64,000 nt of DNA, from NCBI RefSeq assembly GCF_008329525.1, contig NZ_NPKQ01000004.1, positions 310,001-374,000 on the forward strand, given 5' to 3'. A model generated the notes under the pieces. It was given only the letters and a program-made list of their open reading frames with translations. It was not told the DNA's origin and ran no database searches. Positions 53,856 to 63,044 of the stretch are shown in pieces (positions within the stretch are counted from its first letter, which is position 1; every line of letters begins with the position of its first letter). Both the position numbers and the translations under genes were made by a program. The stretch is from Tardiphaga sp. P9-11. GTDB lineage: Bacteria; Pseudomonadota; Alphaproteobacteria; Rhizobiales; Xanthobacteraceae.

Positions 53856-55778
53856 ATGACCGTGCCGGCGAGATCGCGTTTCCGGATTGGCTTCAGGACG
53901 TCGATCATTGCGTTGTTCGTCGGCGTCGTCCTCACGGTCGGCCTGGCGCTGGTCTATCTCAGCTTCAGCAGAGTGAATACGATCATCCGGACGGCGGCAT
54001 CGTCGTATCTCAGTGTGGTCGCGCAATCCGCGACCGATCGCATCGATGCGCAGCTCAAGAGCGTTCACGACAATCTGGATATCCTGCGCGGCATCACGTC
54101 GGTCCAGTCCGCCGAGCTCAAGAATAATCCGCGGCTAAACATCCTGCTGGCGTCGATGCTGCGTAACAACAAGCAGCTCTACGGCCTGTATATGGGATAT
54201 GAGGACGGCTCATTCCTCGAAATGGACCTGATCGACCGAACGGGAGCCGAGGTGAAGGCCCGTTTCGGGGCACCGGACGGAGCCAGATTTCGCCTGTTTA
54301 CGATCGTGAAGGCGGGCGATTTCGGGCCGCTTCAGACGACAACGACGTTTCTCGACGATGCGCTGCAACCCCTGGCAAGTCTGTCCGGTCCTGTCGATTT
54401 CGATCCTCGCACCCGGCCGTGGTATCGCGGAGCCTTCGAGGCCAATACCAGTCTGCTGACCGAGCCCTATATTTTCTATGAGACCGGCGACATCGGCTAC
54501 ACGCTGCGGATGCCGATCGCAGGAGGCCAGCAGGGCGTTGTGGCTGGTGATATTCTGCTCAGTGAAGCCGAGACCATGCTGCGCAAGCAGCAGCTTGGCC
54601 ATTCGGGTGTAGCCTACCTGTTCGACGATGCCGACCGGGTGCTGGCGCATCCCGAGATGTCCCGGTGGCTTGAAGCCACGAGCGTGCCGAACAAACTGTC
54701 GGAGCTGCCGCGACTGAGCGATGTCGATACGATCGGCGCAACTGCGGCTATCAAGGCGTGGCGCCAGACCGGCATTGAGCAACAGTTCTTCGCTGACAGC
54801 ACGGGGCGCGCCTATGCAGCCGCATTCAGGCCCGTAGAGATGGCTGGATCGGCCAATCTTCGTGTTGGCTTCTTCGCTCCGCTCGATGAATTCTATGCCG
54901 AGATAGAGCAGGAGAAACGCACGCTTTTCATTCTCGCATTTTGCTTCGTCATCGCCGCCGTGCCGATCGCGTTCTGGATCGGCAACAAGCTGTCGCTATC
55001 CCTGCGGATTCTGGCGCGCGAGGTCGATCGCATCCAGAATTTCCGGTTTTCGTCCATGCCGCAGCTGCATTCGCCGATCCGCGAAATCGACGATCTCGGG
55101 CGATCCGTCTTCACCATGCGCACATTGGTGCAGACATTCTCGAATTTCGTCCCCAAGCGCCTGGTTCAGCAACTGGTGGAAACCGGAACCGCCATGCAAT
55201 TGGGCGGAGAGCGCCGGGAGGCGACCATCCTGTTCACGGATGTCGAGAATTTTACGGGGATGACGGAGAACGAAGATCCGACACGGGTGATGCTCTACAC
55301 GTCGCGCTACTTCGCAGCGATTTCGGACGTCATCGCTACCCACCAGGGAACAGTCGACAAATATATCGGCGACGCCGTCATGGGGCTTTGGAACGCGCCG
55401 ATCGAACATACGAACCACGTGGCACAGGCTTGCGCCGCCGTGCTCGATTGCGTCGAAGCCAATCGGAAGCTCAACGAGGAATTCGAGCGCGAGGGCTGGC
55501 CGGTCTACAAAACCCGGTTTGGCCTGCATGTGGGCGATGTCATGATCGGCAATATCGGGTCACCCGATCGTATGAACTACACGGCGCTCGGAGCTACCGT
55601 GAATCTCGCTTCGCGACTGGAGACGCTCAACAAGGACTACGGGACGAGCGTTCTGGTCAGCGAGGCCGTCAAGCAGCGGGTAGACTCGTTGTTCCTGTTT
55701 CGCAGTGTCGCCCTGATCAAGCCCAAGGGGTTCGCCGCAGAGGTTCAGGTCTACGAGCTGCTCGGGGCGCGAAGCTGA
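53856..55778 (+). CDS. Membrane Cache-type class III adenylate cyclase
   Basis: 640 aa from the ATG at 53856 (GGAG upstream; ATG at 53817 also in frame). TM1 at about residues 15-35, a large periplasmic dCache sensor (about 40-330) and TM2 at about 347-367 are followed by a HAMP-like linker and a class III cyclase domain (about 440-635). Metal Asp are in LFTDVENFTGM and YIGDAVMGLW. The preceding Lys (VDKYIGD) and the Thr in YTALGATVN fit ATP rather than GTP, and NLASRLE has the transition-state Asn and Arg. It is predicted to make cAMP in response to a periplasmic ligand. Confidence 0.9.
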   Translation: MTVPARSRFRIGFRTSIIALFVGVVLTVGLALVYLSFSRVNTIIRTAASSYLSVVAQSATDRIDAQLKSVHDNLDILRGITSVQSAELKNNPRLNILLASMLRNNKQLYGLYMGYEDGSFLEMDLIDRTGAEVKARFGAPDGARFRLFTIVKAGDFGPLQTTTTFLDDALQPLASLSGPVDFDPRTRPWYRGAFEANTSLLTEPYIFYETGDIGYTLRMPIAGGQQGVVAGDILLSEAETMLRKQQLGHSGVAYLFDDADRVLAHPEMSRWLEATSVPNKLSELPRLSDVDTIGATAAIKAWRQTGIEQQFFADSTGRAYAAAFRPVEMAGSANLRVGFFAPLDEFYAEIEQEKRTLFILAFCFVIAAVPIAFWIGNKLSLSLRILAREVDRIQNFRFSSMPQLHSPIREIDDLGRSVFTMRTLVQTFSNFVPKRLVQQLVETGTAMQLGGERREATILFTDVENFTGMTENEDPTRVMLYTSRYFAAISDVIATHQGTVDKYIGDAVMGLWNAPIEHTNHVAQACAAVLDCVEANRKLNEEFEREGWPVYKTRFGLHVGDVMIGNIGSPDRMNYTALGATVNLASRLETLNKDYGTSVLVSEAVKQRVDSLFLFRSVALIKPKGFAAEVQVYELLGARS

Positions 55779-55871
55779 CATTTCGTCGCGTCGCCCGATC
55801 GACGTGCCGATTTCTTTGTCCGATCATCGGGGGTCGCGATATAGTGGACGAATAGCAGCCGATAGAGAAAA

Positions 55872-56462
55872 ATGACGACGATGACTGAAGCGAAGCCGGT
55901 GCGGCGAGGTCGTCCTCGATCGGTCGAGACCGAGGATGCAATCCTGGAAAGCGCCTATCGCATGATGGCCGCCGAGGGGCTCGCCGCCACGACCATCGAT
56001 GCGATCGCGCGGGATTCCGGCGTCTCCAAGATGACGATCTACAAATGGTGGCCGTCGCGTGAGGCAGTGCTGATCGACGCATTCCTGCGGCAGGCGTCGA
56101 CCATGCTGCCGCTTTCCGAGAGCGGCGATCCACTGACGCGCGTGACCAAGCATGCCGCCGCCTATGTCATGGCGCTGAACGGCGATTTCGGCAAGGTGCA
56201 GCTCGCTGTCATTGCCGAATGTATCGCGCGTACCGGCTCGGCAAAGATTTTCTCCGAGCGCTATCTCGCAATCCGCCGGGACATATCGCTGGCGATCATC
56301 AAGGATGGTCAGAAGGATGGCAGCATCAATGCTACGGAACCTGCCGGCGATCTCTATGACCGGATCTACGGTACCTTGTTCTATGAGTATGTTTTTAGAT
56401 TCCGGCCGTTGACGGCCGACCATGCGCGCAAACTCGTCAAATCCGTGCTGTCGGCGCGATAG
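55872..56462 (+). CDS. TetR/AcrR family regulator
   Basis: 196 aa. The N-terminal helix-turn-helix (AILESAYRMMAAEGLAATTI and SKMTIYKWWPSREAVLIDAF) is typical; the C-terminal ligand domain is of the TetR_C_11/33-like type. The stop codon abuts the stop of the convergent desaturase gene. It may control the desaturase or the hydrolase genes to its right, where a TGTAC-N5-GTACA palindrome lies; this is inference. Confidence 0.9.
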   Translation: MTTMTEAKPVRRGRPRSVETEDAILESAYRMMAAEGLAATTIDAIARDSGVSKMTIYKWWPSREAVLIDAFLRQASTMLPLSESGDPLTRVTKHAAAYVMALNGDFGKVQLAVIAECIARTGSAKIFSERYLAIRRDISLAIIKDGQKDGSINATEPAGDLYDRIYGTLFYEYVFRFRPLTADHARKLVKSVLSAR

Positions 56463-57413
56463 TCAGATGCCGCTTTGCCGCGCACGGCGAAACCAGCGCC
56501 ATGTCTCCCGCGTGACCGCTCGGTAGCCCAGGCCGCGATGCGCAATGCGCGCGTCGATGATCGTATTAAGCTTGGGCAGCGCGTGGAAGGGCACCGACGG
56601 ATAGGCATGATGCTCGACATGAAATGGCATGTTCCATGTGAACCACTTGGTCAGCCTGTCGGTGTAGGTCGTGCGTGTGTTCTCATAGGCACTGCGGGTG
56701 CGCTCGCAGCCGGTATGTTCGGCATAGAGATAGGGCCGCAGGAATAGCTGGCCGACATAGAGCGGGACGAGCCAGCACCACAGCAGCAGCGCGCTCGCGA
56801 AGGCGATGGAAGCGATCAGCAGCGCGAGATAGACGAGGGCATAGATGCGTGCCTCCCGCACTACCATGCCTTGCTTGGCCTCCGGGATCCACGGTGCCAC
56901 AGCATGCCCGGTCAGAGCACGCCGGACCAGCAGGCGGATCCGGTTGGTGAGCTGCACGATGCCGGTATAGGCAATAGCGAGTCTGGTGTCGGACGAGGGG
57001 ATCGTCGCGGTGACGAGCTCCGGGTCGCGGTCGGGATCTTGCGTAAAGCGATGATGGTCCCAGTGAAACAGCGCATAGTGCTCATAGGGCAGCACGATCA
57101 TCAGCGACGAGACATGGCCGAGGGCCTCGTTCAGCCGACGGCTGGTAAACACGGTCTTGTGCGCGGCTTCATGCACCGCCATAAACAGAAAAGCGATGAG
57201 ATAGCCCTGGATGACGATCAGTGGGATGGTCCACATGACGCCATATCGAGTAGCGACCTGCCAGATCAGCGTTCCGACCAAAGCGATCAGGGCATAGTGG
57301 CTAAGCGCGCGAATGACCCCCGGAAGATTGGCCCGAACCGACAGGTCCTTCAATTGTGCAGGCGTCAAGGCACGGGTTTCAATCTTGCCATGGCCAATAG
57401 CATCTATCGTCAT
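56463..57413 (-). CDS. Membrane fatty-acid desaturase
   Basis: 316 aa from the ATG at 57413; 19 codons more are open upstream. The three His boxes of di-iron desaturases are present: HEAAH (81-85), HWDHHRFTQD (117-126) and HVEHHAYPS near residue 268. Four membrane helices are visible. The HxxxH/HxxHH/HxxHH pattern also fits hydroxylases. It could desaturate acyl chains or carotenoid-like substrates. It shares its direction with the MetX-like gene 20 bp upstream, so they are probably an operon. Confidence 0.88.
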   Translation of the reverse strand: MTIDAIGHGKIETRALTPAQLKDLSVRANLPGVIRALSHYALIALVGTLIWQVATRYGVMWTIPLIVIQGYLIAFLFMAVHEAAHKTVFTSRRLNEALGHVSSLMIVLPYEHYALFHWDHHRFTQDPDRDPELVTATIPSSDTRLAIAYTGIVQLTNRIRLLVRRALTGHAVAPWIPEAKQGMVVREARIYALVYLALLIASIAFASALLLWCWLVPLYVGQLFLRPYLYAEHTGCERTRSAYENTRTTYTDRLTKWFTWNMPFHVEHHAYPSVPFHALPKLNTIIDARIAHRGLGYRAVTRETWRWFRRARQSGI

Positions 57414-57432
57414 CTGGTCATTCTCTTTCGGT

Positions 57433-58470
57433 TCAGTCGTGAGCTGCCAGCAGCGCCGAGACCTGCGCATTGATGAAGGCTGCGTCGGCGGGAATCTTGA
57501 CCGGATTGCCGGCGCGGTGTCCGTGCAGCGAAGGGATCGGACACAGTTCGGCCGTGCGTGCGCTGGTCAGCAGAGGGAGTTCGTCTTCGTTGTCACCGAC
57601 CTGGAAATAGTTGTCGGTTTGTCCGGGCATCAGGAGAACGCGCGCGGTGATCGCAGCCATAGCCTTGCGGAAGTCGCCGCCGAAAGCGTCGCAGCGGCTG
57701 ATGTCGCCATTCTGCCAGGTCCAAAGTTGGGCCAGTAGATTATTGGCATCACGATGCGCAAACGCGACATCCCATGATCGTGTCAGATAATCTTCCAGCG
57801 AGGTGAAGCCGGCCTCACGCCAGATTTCGTCGCGGTAAAAGCCATGAGACATCGCCCAGCCTGCATAGACACGCCCCACGGCGCGAAGACCGGCAGATGG
57901 TTTCGAAACAAAGCGGCCGTCGACAAAGGCCGGGTCGGTGATCAAAGCGGCCCGCACACTTTCAAGAAATACGGCGTTGAACGGCGAACATCGGGCGCTG
58001 CCGCAGACGACTGCAGCGCGCGCCACCATGTCCGGATAGCGGGCGGCCCAGTGATAGGCCTGCATGCCTCCCATCGACCAGCCATAGACCAGTGCCAGAC
58101 GGGTAACGCCGAACTGCTCGGTCAACAGGCGATGCTGGATCGAAATTGCGTCGTGATAGCTGATGTTCGGATAGGGAGCGCCAGCCAGGGCTTCCAAAGA
58201 ATTCGAGGGAGACGACGACAGCCCGTTCCCGAACAGATTGGGGATGACGATGAAGTAGCGCTCCGGATCGAGCGCCGCACCCGGCGCAATCAGCCATTCG
58301 GTATCGTAATGTTGTGCGGCGAACGAGGTCGGATAGAGGATGACGTTGTCCTTGGCAGCATTGAGTGCGCCATAGGTCTTGTAGGCCAGTTGCAGGCGAG
58401 GGTGTCGGTCGCCGGACTGCAGCAGCACCTCTCCGGCCTCGAATATCTGGTAGTCGCTCGACGCGTTCAT
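57433..58470 (-). CDS. MetX-like alpha/beta hydrolase
   Basis: 345 aa from the ATG at 58470 (CCGGAGTTCCTGC upstream). The fold and N-terminus (LQLAYKTYGALNAAKDNVIL) match the homoserine O-acetyltransferase/hydrolase family. The nucleophile is Ser132 in YGWSMGGMQAY, the Asp lies in MPGQTDNYF and the His in IPSLHGHRAGNP. Catalytic-triad complete. Acyl transfer is not shown; hydrolysis is equally possible. Precedes the desaturase gene by 20 bp. Confidence 0.85.
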   Translation of the reverse strand: MNASSDYQIFEAGEVLLQSGDRHPRLQLAYKTYGALNAAKDNVILYPTSFAAQHYDTEWLIAPGAALDPERYFIVIPNLFGNGLSSSPSNSLEALAGAPYPNISYHDAISIQHRLLTEQFGVTRLALVYGWSMGGMQAYHWAARYPDMVARAAVVCGSARCSPFNAVFLESVRAALITDPAFVDGRFVSKPSAGLRAVGRVYAGWAMSHGFYRDEIWREAGFTSLEDYLTRSWDVAFAHRDANNLLAQLWTWQNGDISRCDAFGGDFRKAMAAITARVLLMPGQTDNYFQVGDNEDELPLLTSARTAELCPIPSLHGHRAGNPVKIPADAAFINAQVSALLAAHD

Positions 58471-58805
58471 GCAGGAACTCCGGAAGATCATTCGACACTT
58501 GCCGACGATACGACAAGCAACCCACTCGACAGAATTAAATAACTGTACTAATGGTACATTAAATTAGGGGCAGCGCAATGCCGAAACTTCGGCATTGCCG
58601 CCCGAATAACGTGCAGTTGCCGCCATTTATTTGTGGCGGGGCGACATCACGGTTTTGTATTCGAAACGTACAAGAGATTTGCTTCACGCTGGTCTATGCA
58701 TCAGCCAGTCATCGGCGCGGTGGTGGATAGGCGGATCGGTTATCCACATTCCCCGCTGTGCACTCGACATCATTTGCCCGCAACCCACTCAAAGGAGTCT
58801 GGATC
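58471..58805. other. Divergent regulatory region of the hydrolase genes
   Basis: About 335 bp, clearly AT-richer in its first third (58530-58570). Contains the 58544-58558 palindrome. No ORF is convincing. Confidence 0.6.
58544..58558. promoter_or_regulatory. Operator-like palindrome
   Basis: TGTAC-TAATG-GTACA, perfect 5-bp arms with a 5-bp spacer, in an AT-rich stretch 74 bp upstream of the MetX-like gene. The form suits a TetR- or MarR-type dimer; the TetR gene at 55.9 kb is the nearest candidate. Confidence 0.45.
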
Positions 58806-59630
58806 ATGGGAACCATCACCACCAAGGACGGCACCGAGATTTTCTACAAGGATTGGGGCACCGGGCAGCCGATCGTGTTCCACCATGGTTGGCCGCTGAG
58901 CGCGGACGATTGGGATGCCCAGATGATGTTCTTTCGGAACAATGGCTATCGCGTCATCGCACATGACCGCCGCGGCCATGGCCGCTCCAGCCAGACTGCG
59001 ACCGGCAACGAGATGGACACCTATGCGGCCGACGTCGCTGAACTGACCGACGCACTCGACCTGAAAGACGCTGTCCATATCGGCCACTCGACCGGAGGCG
59101 GTGAAGTTGCGCGTTACGTCGCGCGTGCCAAGAAGGGGCGCGTCGCCAAGGCCGTGCTGGTCAGCGCCGTGCCGCCGATCATGCTCAAGACCGAGAACAA
59201 CCCCGGCGGCCTGCCGCTTGAAGTATTCGACGGCTTCCGTTCTGCGCTTGTTGCCAACCGCGCGCAGTTCTATGTCGATGTCCCGGCCGGGCCATTCTAC
59301 GGCTTCAACCGCTCGGGCGCGAAAGTCTATCAGGGCGTTATCGACAACTGGTGGCGCCAGGGCATGATGGGCGGCGCCAAGGCGCATTATGATTGCATCA
59401 AGGCCTTCTCGGAAACCGATTTCACCGACGACCTGAAGGCGATCGATGTGCCGGTGCTTGTCATGCATGGTGACGATGACCAGATCGTGCCCTATGCGGA
59501 TTCCGGCCCGCTGTCAGCGAAGCTGGTGAAAAACGGCACGTTGAAGACCTATCCAGGCTTTCCGCACGGCATGCTGACCACCCATGCGGATGTGCTCAAT
59601 CCGGATCTGCTGGCTTTCGTGAAGAGCTGA
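58806..59630 (+). CDS. Alpha/beta hydrolase, haloperoxidase/arylesterase type
   Basis: 274 aa from the ATG at 58806 (AAAGGAG upstream; frame opens at 58758). [20 protein letters not shown] is the oxyanion-side N-terminus. The triad is Ser95 (GHSTGGGE), Asp in [10 protein letters not shown] and His in GFPHGM. This family (cofactor-free haloperoxidases/esterases) hydrolyses small esters and can form peracids. Probably single-gene, divergent from the MetX-like gene. Confidence 0.92.
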   Translation: MGTITTKDGTEIFYKDWGTGQPIVFHHGWPLSADDWDAQMMFFRNNGYRVIAHDRRGHGRSSQTATGNEMDTYAADVAELTDALDLKDAVHIGHSTGGGEVARYVARAKKGRVAKAVLVSAVPPIMLKTENNPGGLPLEVFDGFRSALVANRAQFYVDVPAGPFYGFNRSGAKVYQGVIDNWWRQGMMGGAKAHYDCIKAFSETDFTDDLKAIDVPVLVMHGDDDQIVPYADSGPLSAKLVKNGTLKTYPGFPHGMLTTHADVLNPDLLAFVKS

Positions 59631-59646
59631 TCGACTGTGTCATGGC

Positions 59647-59668
59647 GGGCGAGGCGAAGGCCTCGTCC
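59647..59668 (+). terminator. Hairpin between hydrolase and purN
   Basis: GGGCGAGGC (59647-59655) and GCCTCGTCC (59660-59668) pair over 9 bp with one G-U, GAAG loop. Serves the convergent hydrolase and purN genes. Confidence 0.5.
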
Positions 59669-59687
59669 GCTATATCCCGGTAGGTGA

Positions 59688-60338
59688 CTAGATTACCGAC
59701 GGCGCGATGAGATTGTCATCGCTGCAGACGCCGGCGCTACTCCGGGTCGCTTCACCCACGATCTGAACGCCTGAAGTCGCCAGCAATCGCAGTGCCTGCG
59801 GATAGATCTTGTGCTCGATGCCAAGCACGCGGGCCGCGAGCGTGTCCGGCGTATCGTCATCGGAGACCGGCACGGCACCCTGCATCACGATTGGGCCGGC
59901 ATCGGTCTCCGGAATCACGAAATGAACCGTGGCGCCGGAAATCTTCACGCCTGCGCGCAGGGCCTGGCCATGCGGATCGAGGCCGGGGAAGGACGGCAGC
60001 AGCGACGGGTGGATATTCAGCATCCGGCCATACCAGTGCTGAACGAACTCCGCCGTGAACAGGCGCATGAAGCCGCCGAGGCAAATCAGCTCGATCTTGT
60101 GCTCGTCGAGGGCGGCTTGCAGCAGCTTCTCGAAGCCGGCGCGGTCCTGGCCGAACGGCTTGCTTTCGATCACCAGAGTCTTGACGCTATTGGCCTGCGC
60201 GATGGCGAGGCCCGGCGCGTCGGCCTTGTTGGACATCACGAGGGCGATTTCGGCGGGGAAGCTGTCGGCTGCGGCCGCCTCGATCAGCGCGGTCATGTTC
60301 GATCCGCGCCCGGAAATCAGGATGGCAACGCGACGCAT
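59688..60338 (-). CDS. purN: Phosphoribosylglycinamide formyltransferase
   Basis: 216 aa from the ATG at 60338 (GAGG upstream; frame open to 60392). N10-formyl-THF-dependent step three of purine synthesis. VAILISGRGSNMTALIEA is the phosphate-binding start and the catalytic His/Asp lie in NIHPSLLPSFPG and PETDAGPIV. It begins 8 bp after the purM stop, the usual purM-purN pair. Confidence 0.96.
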   Translation of the reverse strand: MRRVAILISGRGSNMTALIEAAAADSFPAEIALVMSNKADAPGLAIAQANSVKTLVIESKPFGQDRAGFEKLLQAALDEHKIELICLGGFMRLFTAEFVQHWYGRMLNIHPSLLPSFPGLDPHGQALRAGVKISGATVHFVIPETDAGPIVMQGAVPVSDDDTPDTLAARVLGIEHKIYPQALRLLATSGVQIVGEATRSSAGVCSDDNLIAPSVI

Positions 60339-60345
60339 CACGGCC

Positions 60346-61419
60346 TCACAGTTTGAGTTCGAGATGCCCGTCATAGACGACGCGCTCGTCACCTGTGGCC
60401 TCTATGACGTCGCCGAGCAGCGACACGGTCTCGCCGCCCTCGCGCAGGATGTCCATTACCTCCTGCACGGCCTCGCGTTTGACGATGGCGATCATGCCGA
60501 CGCCACAGTTGAAGGTGCGCAGCAGTTCGAGTTCCGCGATATCGCCTTCGGCGGCCAGCCACTTGAACACCGGCAGAACGGTAAGGGCCGGCAGGTCGAT
60601 GCGGACGCCGAGGTTCTTCGGCAGCACGCGCGGGATGTTGTCGGTGAAGCCGCCGCCGGTGATATGGGCGAGGCCCTTCACGGCGCCGGTCTCGCGGATC
60701 GCGCGCAGGCACGACTTCACATAGAGGCGGGTCGGGGTCAGCAGCGCGCCGCCCAGTGTCATGACGGGCGAGAACGGCGCCTTGTCGGCATAAGACAAGC
60801 CGGTGCGCTCGACGATCTTGCGGACCAGCGAAAAGCCGTTGGAGTGCACGCCAGAGGAGGCCATGCCGATCACCGCATCACCGGGGCCGATGTCCTTGGT
60901 CGGCAGCAGTGTCCCGCGTTCGGCGGCGCCGACCGCGAAGCCGGCGAGGTCGTAGTCGCCATCCTTGTAGAGACCGGGCATCTCGGCGGTCTCGCCGCCG
61001 ATGAGGGCGCAGCCGGATTCACGGCAGCCCTCGGCAACGCCCGCAACGATCGAGGCCGCGGCCTCCGGGTCGAGCTTGCCGCAGGCAAAATAGTCGAGGA
61101 AGAACAGCGGTTCGGCGCCCTGGACGACGAGATCATTGACGGACATGGCCACAAGGTCGATGCCGATGCCGTTATGGACGCCGGCCTCGATGGCGATCTT
61201 CACTTTGGTGCCGACGCCATCGGTCGCAGCGACGAGAACGGGGTCCTTGAAGCCGGCGGCCTTGAGATCGAACAAACCGCCGAAACCGCCGATCTCGGCG
61301 TCAGCGCCGGCACGGGCAGTTGCGCGAACCATCGGCTTGATGAGGTCCACCAGACGGTTGCCGGCATCGATATCGACGCCTGCGTCCGCGTAAGTGAGGC
61401 CTTTTTTCTGGTCGGTCAT
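60346..61419 (-). CDS. purM: Phosphoribosylformylglycinamidine cyclo-ligase
   Basis: 357 aa. ATP-dependent closure of FGAM to [21 protein letters not shown] and [19 protein letters not shown] are characteristic, with [16 protein letters not shown] the ATP-binding region. Full length. Translated before purN in the same operon. Confidence 0.97.
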   Translation of the reverse strand: MTDQKKGLTYADAGVDIDAGNRLVDLIKPMVRATARAGADAEIGGFGGLFDLKAAGFKDPVLVAATDGVGTKVKIAIEAGVHNGIGIDLVAMSVNDLVVQGAEPLFFLDYFACGKLDPEAAASIVAGVAEGCRESGCALIGGETAEMPGLYKDGDYDLAGFAVGAAERGTLLPTKDIGPGDAVIGMASSGVHSNGFSLVRKIVERTGLSYADKAPFSPVMTLGGALLTPTRLYVKSCLRAIRETGAVKGLAHITGGGFTDNIPRVLPKNLGVRIDLPALTVLPVFKWLAAEGDIAELELLRTFNCGVGMIAIVKREAVQEVMDILREGGETVSLLGDVIEATGDERVVYDGHLELKL

Positions 61420-61599
61420 GCCGGGTATCCTGGCGAAGCTGCGAAACTGTGTATTTTCGGCTGGTTACGTCGGAATCTCCGCCTGCGCAATGGCTCGTAA
61501 ACGCTATCCCGATTACTATGTAGGCGGTAAGCCGGTTGGAGCCCCAGCTCCGATCTTTCGGCTCGGATTGCGAAACAGGCCGGAGCCGGGAAGCGCCGC

Positions 61600-62154
61600 G
61601 TGAGTATCCCCAATTTAATCACCCTTGGGCGCATCCTGCTGGTGCCCGTGATCGTCTGGGCGATTGCCTCGAACCAGATGGAAATCGCCTTTGCAATCTT
61701 CGTGATTGCGGGGGTCAGCGATGCCGTGGACGGCTTTCTCGCCAAGCGTTTCAACATGGCCAGCGAACTCGGTGCGCTGCTGGACCCCTTGGCCGACAAG
61801 GCACTGCTGGTCTCGATCTATGTCTCCCTGGGGATATGGGGGGCAGTTCCACGTTGGATCGTGATTCTCGTGGTGTCGCGGGATATCATGATCGTCGGCG
61901 CCGTCATTGTGTCGTGGTTGTTCGGCAAGCCGATTCCGATGAAGCCGCTGATGGTATCGAAGCTCAATACGGTGGCGCAGGTGGCCTTCGCGGCCTTGGT
62001 CCTTGCTGCCCTCGGATTTGGTTTCAGATCTTCGCCTTACGATTTGATTTTAATGGGTTTTGTGACCATCTTGACGTTGCTCTCGGTGTCCTTCTATCTC
62101 GTCGAGTGGATGCGTCACATGAGCACCATCGAACCCGGCCAAGAGTCCAGGTAA
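61600..62154 (+). CDS. CDP-alcohol phosphatidyltransferase
   Basis: 184 aa from a GTG at 61600. The signature D-x2-DG-x2-A-[RK]-x8-G-x3-D-x3-D reads DAVDGFLAKRFNMASELGALLDPLAD, with Lys in the place usually taken by Arg. Six helices, inner membrane. Family members make phosphatidylglycerol phosphate or cardiolipin precursors; here the neighbour is hdaA, and a second true pgsA may exist elsewhere. It could be pgsA; I leave the symbol open. Confidence 0.9.
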   Translation: MSIPNLITLGRILLVPVIVWAIASNQMEIAFAIFVIAGVSDAVDGFLAKRFNMASELGALLDPLADKALLVSIYVSLGIWGAVPRWIVILVVSRDIMIVGAVIVSWLFGKPIPMKPLMVSKLNTVAQVAFAALVLAALGFGFRSSPYDLILMGFVTILTLLSVSFYLVEWMRHMSTIEPGQESR

Positions 62155-62212
62155 CCAGTACAAGTAACTTGTATTCGTAACGTTCGCCGGCCGAGCCGGC
62201 AGGAGTATTTGC

Positions 62213-62890
62213 GTGGTCGCCCGCGTCCAACCCCGTCAATTGGCGTTCGCGCTGCCCCATGCGGAGAGTCTGTCCCGCGACAATTTCCTTGAGGGTCCAG
62301 CCAATGCCAAGGCGCTGGGACTGATTGACTGCTGGCCGGACTGGCCGAACCGGGTGATGCTGCTGGAGGGCCCCGAGGGCTCCGGCAAGAGCCATCTGGC
62401 GGCGATCTGGGCCGAGGAGGCCGGGGCGCGCTCCACCATGGCCCGCAGTCTTGGCGCCGCGACGGTCCCCGCCGAACTGGTGACCAACGCGCTGGTGGTC
62501 GAGGATCTTAACGCCGGTGCCTTCGATGAGCGGGCGATGTTCCACCTTCTCAACCTGGCACGTCAGGACAACGCCTATGTGCTGATCACGGCACGGGTCG
62601 CCCCGGCCGCGATGGAGGTCGAATTGCGCGATCTACGGTCGCGGCTCCGAGCAATCCCGGTGGTCAATTTGATGCCGCCTGATGACGGGCTGTTTCGAGC
62701 GCTGATCGTCAAATTCTGCGCTGACCGCCAGCTCAGCATCGATGAGAGCGTGGTCAGCTATATCGCCAGTCGTATCGAGCGGTCATTCGCCGCCGCCCGC
62801 CAGACGGTGGAACTGCTGGATAGCGAGGCGCTCCGGCTTGGGCGCCCGGTGACCCGCGCATTGGCCGCGGAACTCCTGCGCGACGCCTGA
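62213..62890 (+). CDS. hdaA: DnaA regulatory inactivator HdaA
   Basis: 225 aa from a GTG at 62213 (CAGGAG eight bases upstream). It opens with PRQLAFALPHAESLSRDNF, a clamp-binding-type QL.F motif near the N-terminus followed by a DnaA-like AAA+ fold (GPEGSGKSHLAAIWAEEA, VVEDLNAGAFDERAMFHLL). Resembles DnaA domain III without its DNA-binding domain. It should help switch off DnaA-ATP after initiation. Sits between the phosphatidyltransferase and ppk, a conserved position in this group. Confidence 0.9.
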   Translation: MVARVQPRQLAFALPHAESLSRDNFLEGPANAKALGLIDCWPDWPNRVMLLEGPEGSGKSHLAAIWAEEAGARSTMARSLGAATVPAELVTNALVVEDLNAGAFDERAMFHLLNLARQDNAYVLITARVAPAAMEVELRDLRSRLRAIPVVNLMPPDDGLFRALIVKFCADRQLSIDESVVSYIASRIERSFAAARQTVELLDSEALRLGRPVTRALAAELLRDA

Positions 62891-62966
62891 CTTAGCCTCT
62901 GAGCCCAAGAGGCGCATCAAACTGTGCCTTGACGGCGCGATGGGCAGGTTCCTCAATGTCATTGAA

Positions 62967-62984
62967 GTGTCACGTAACTGACGC
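62967..62984 (+). promoter_or_regulatory. Weak Pho-box-like site before ppk
   Basis: GTGTCAC-GTAA-CTGACGC agrees with the Pho box at about 12 of 18 positions, 61 bp before ppk. No -10 at the right distance. Only suggestive, though ppk is Pho-regulated in several bacteria. Confidence 0.25.
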
Positions 62985-63044
62985 AATGTCCGCTGTGATT
63001 TGCCGGCACTATAGCGCTGCTTGAACTGGATGGATTGCTGTCTC

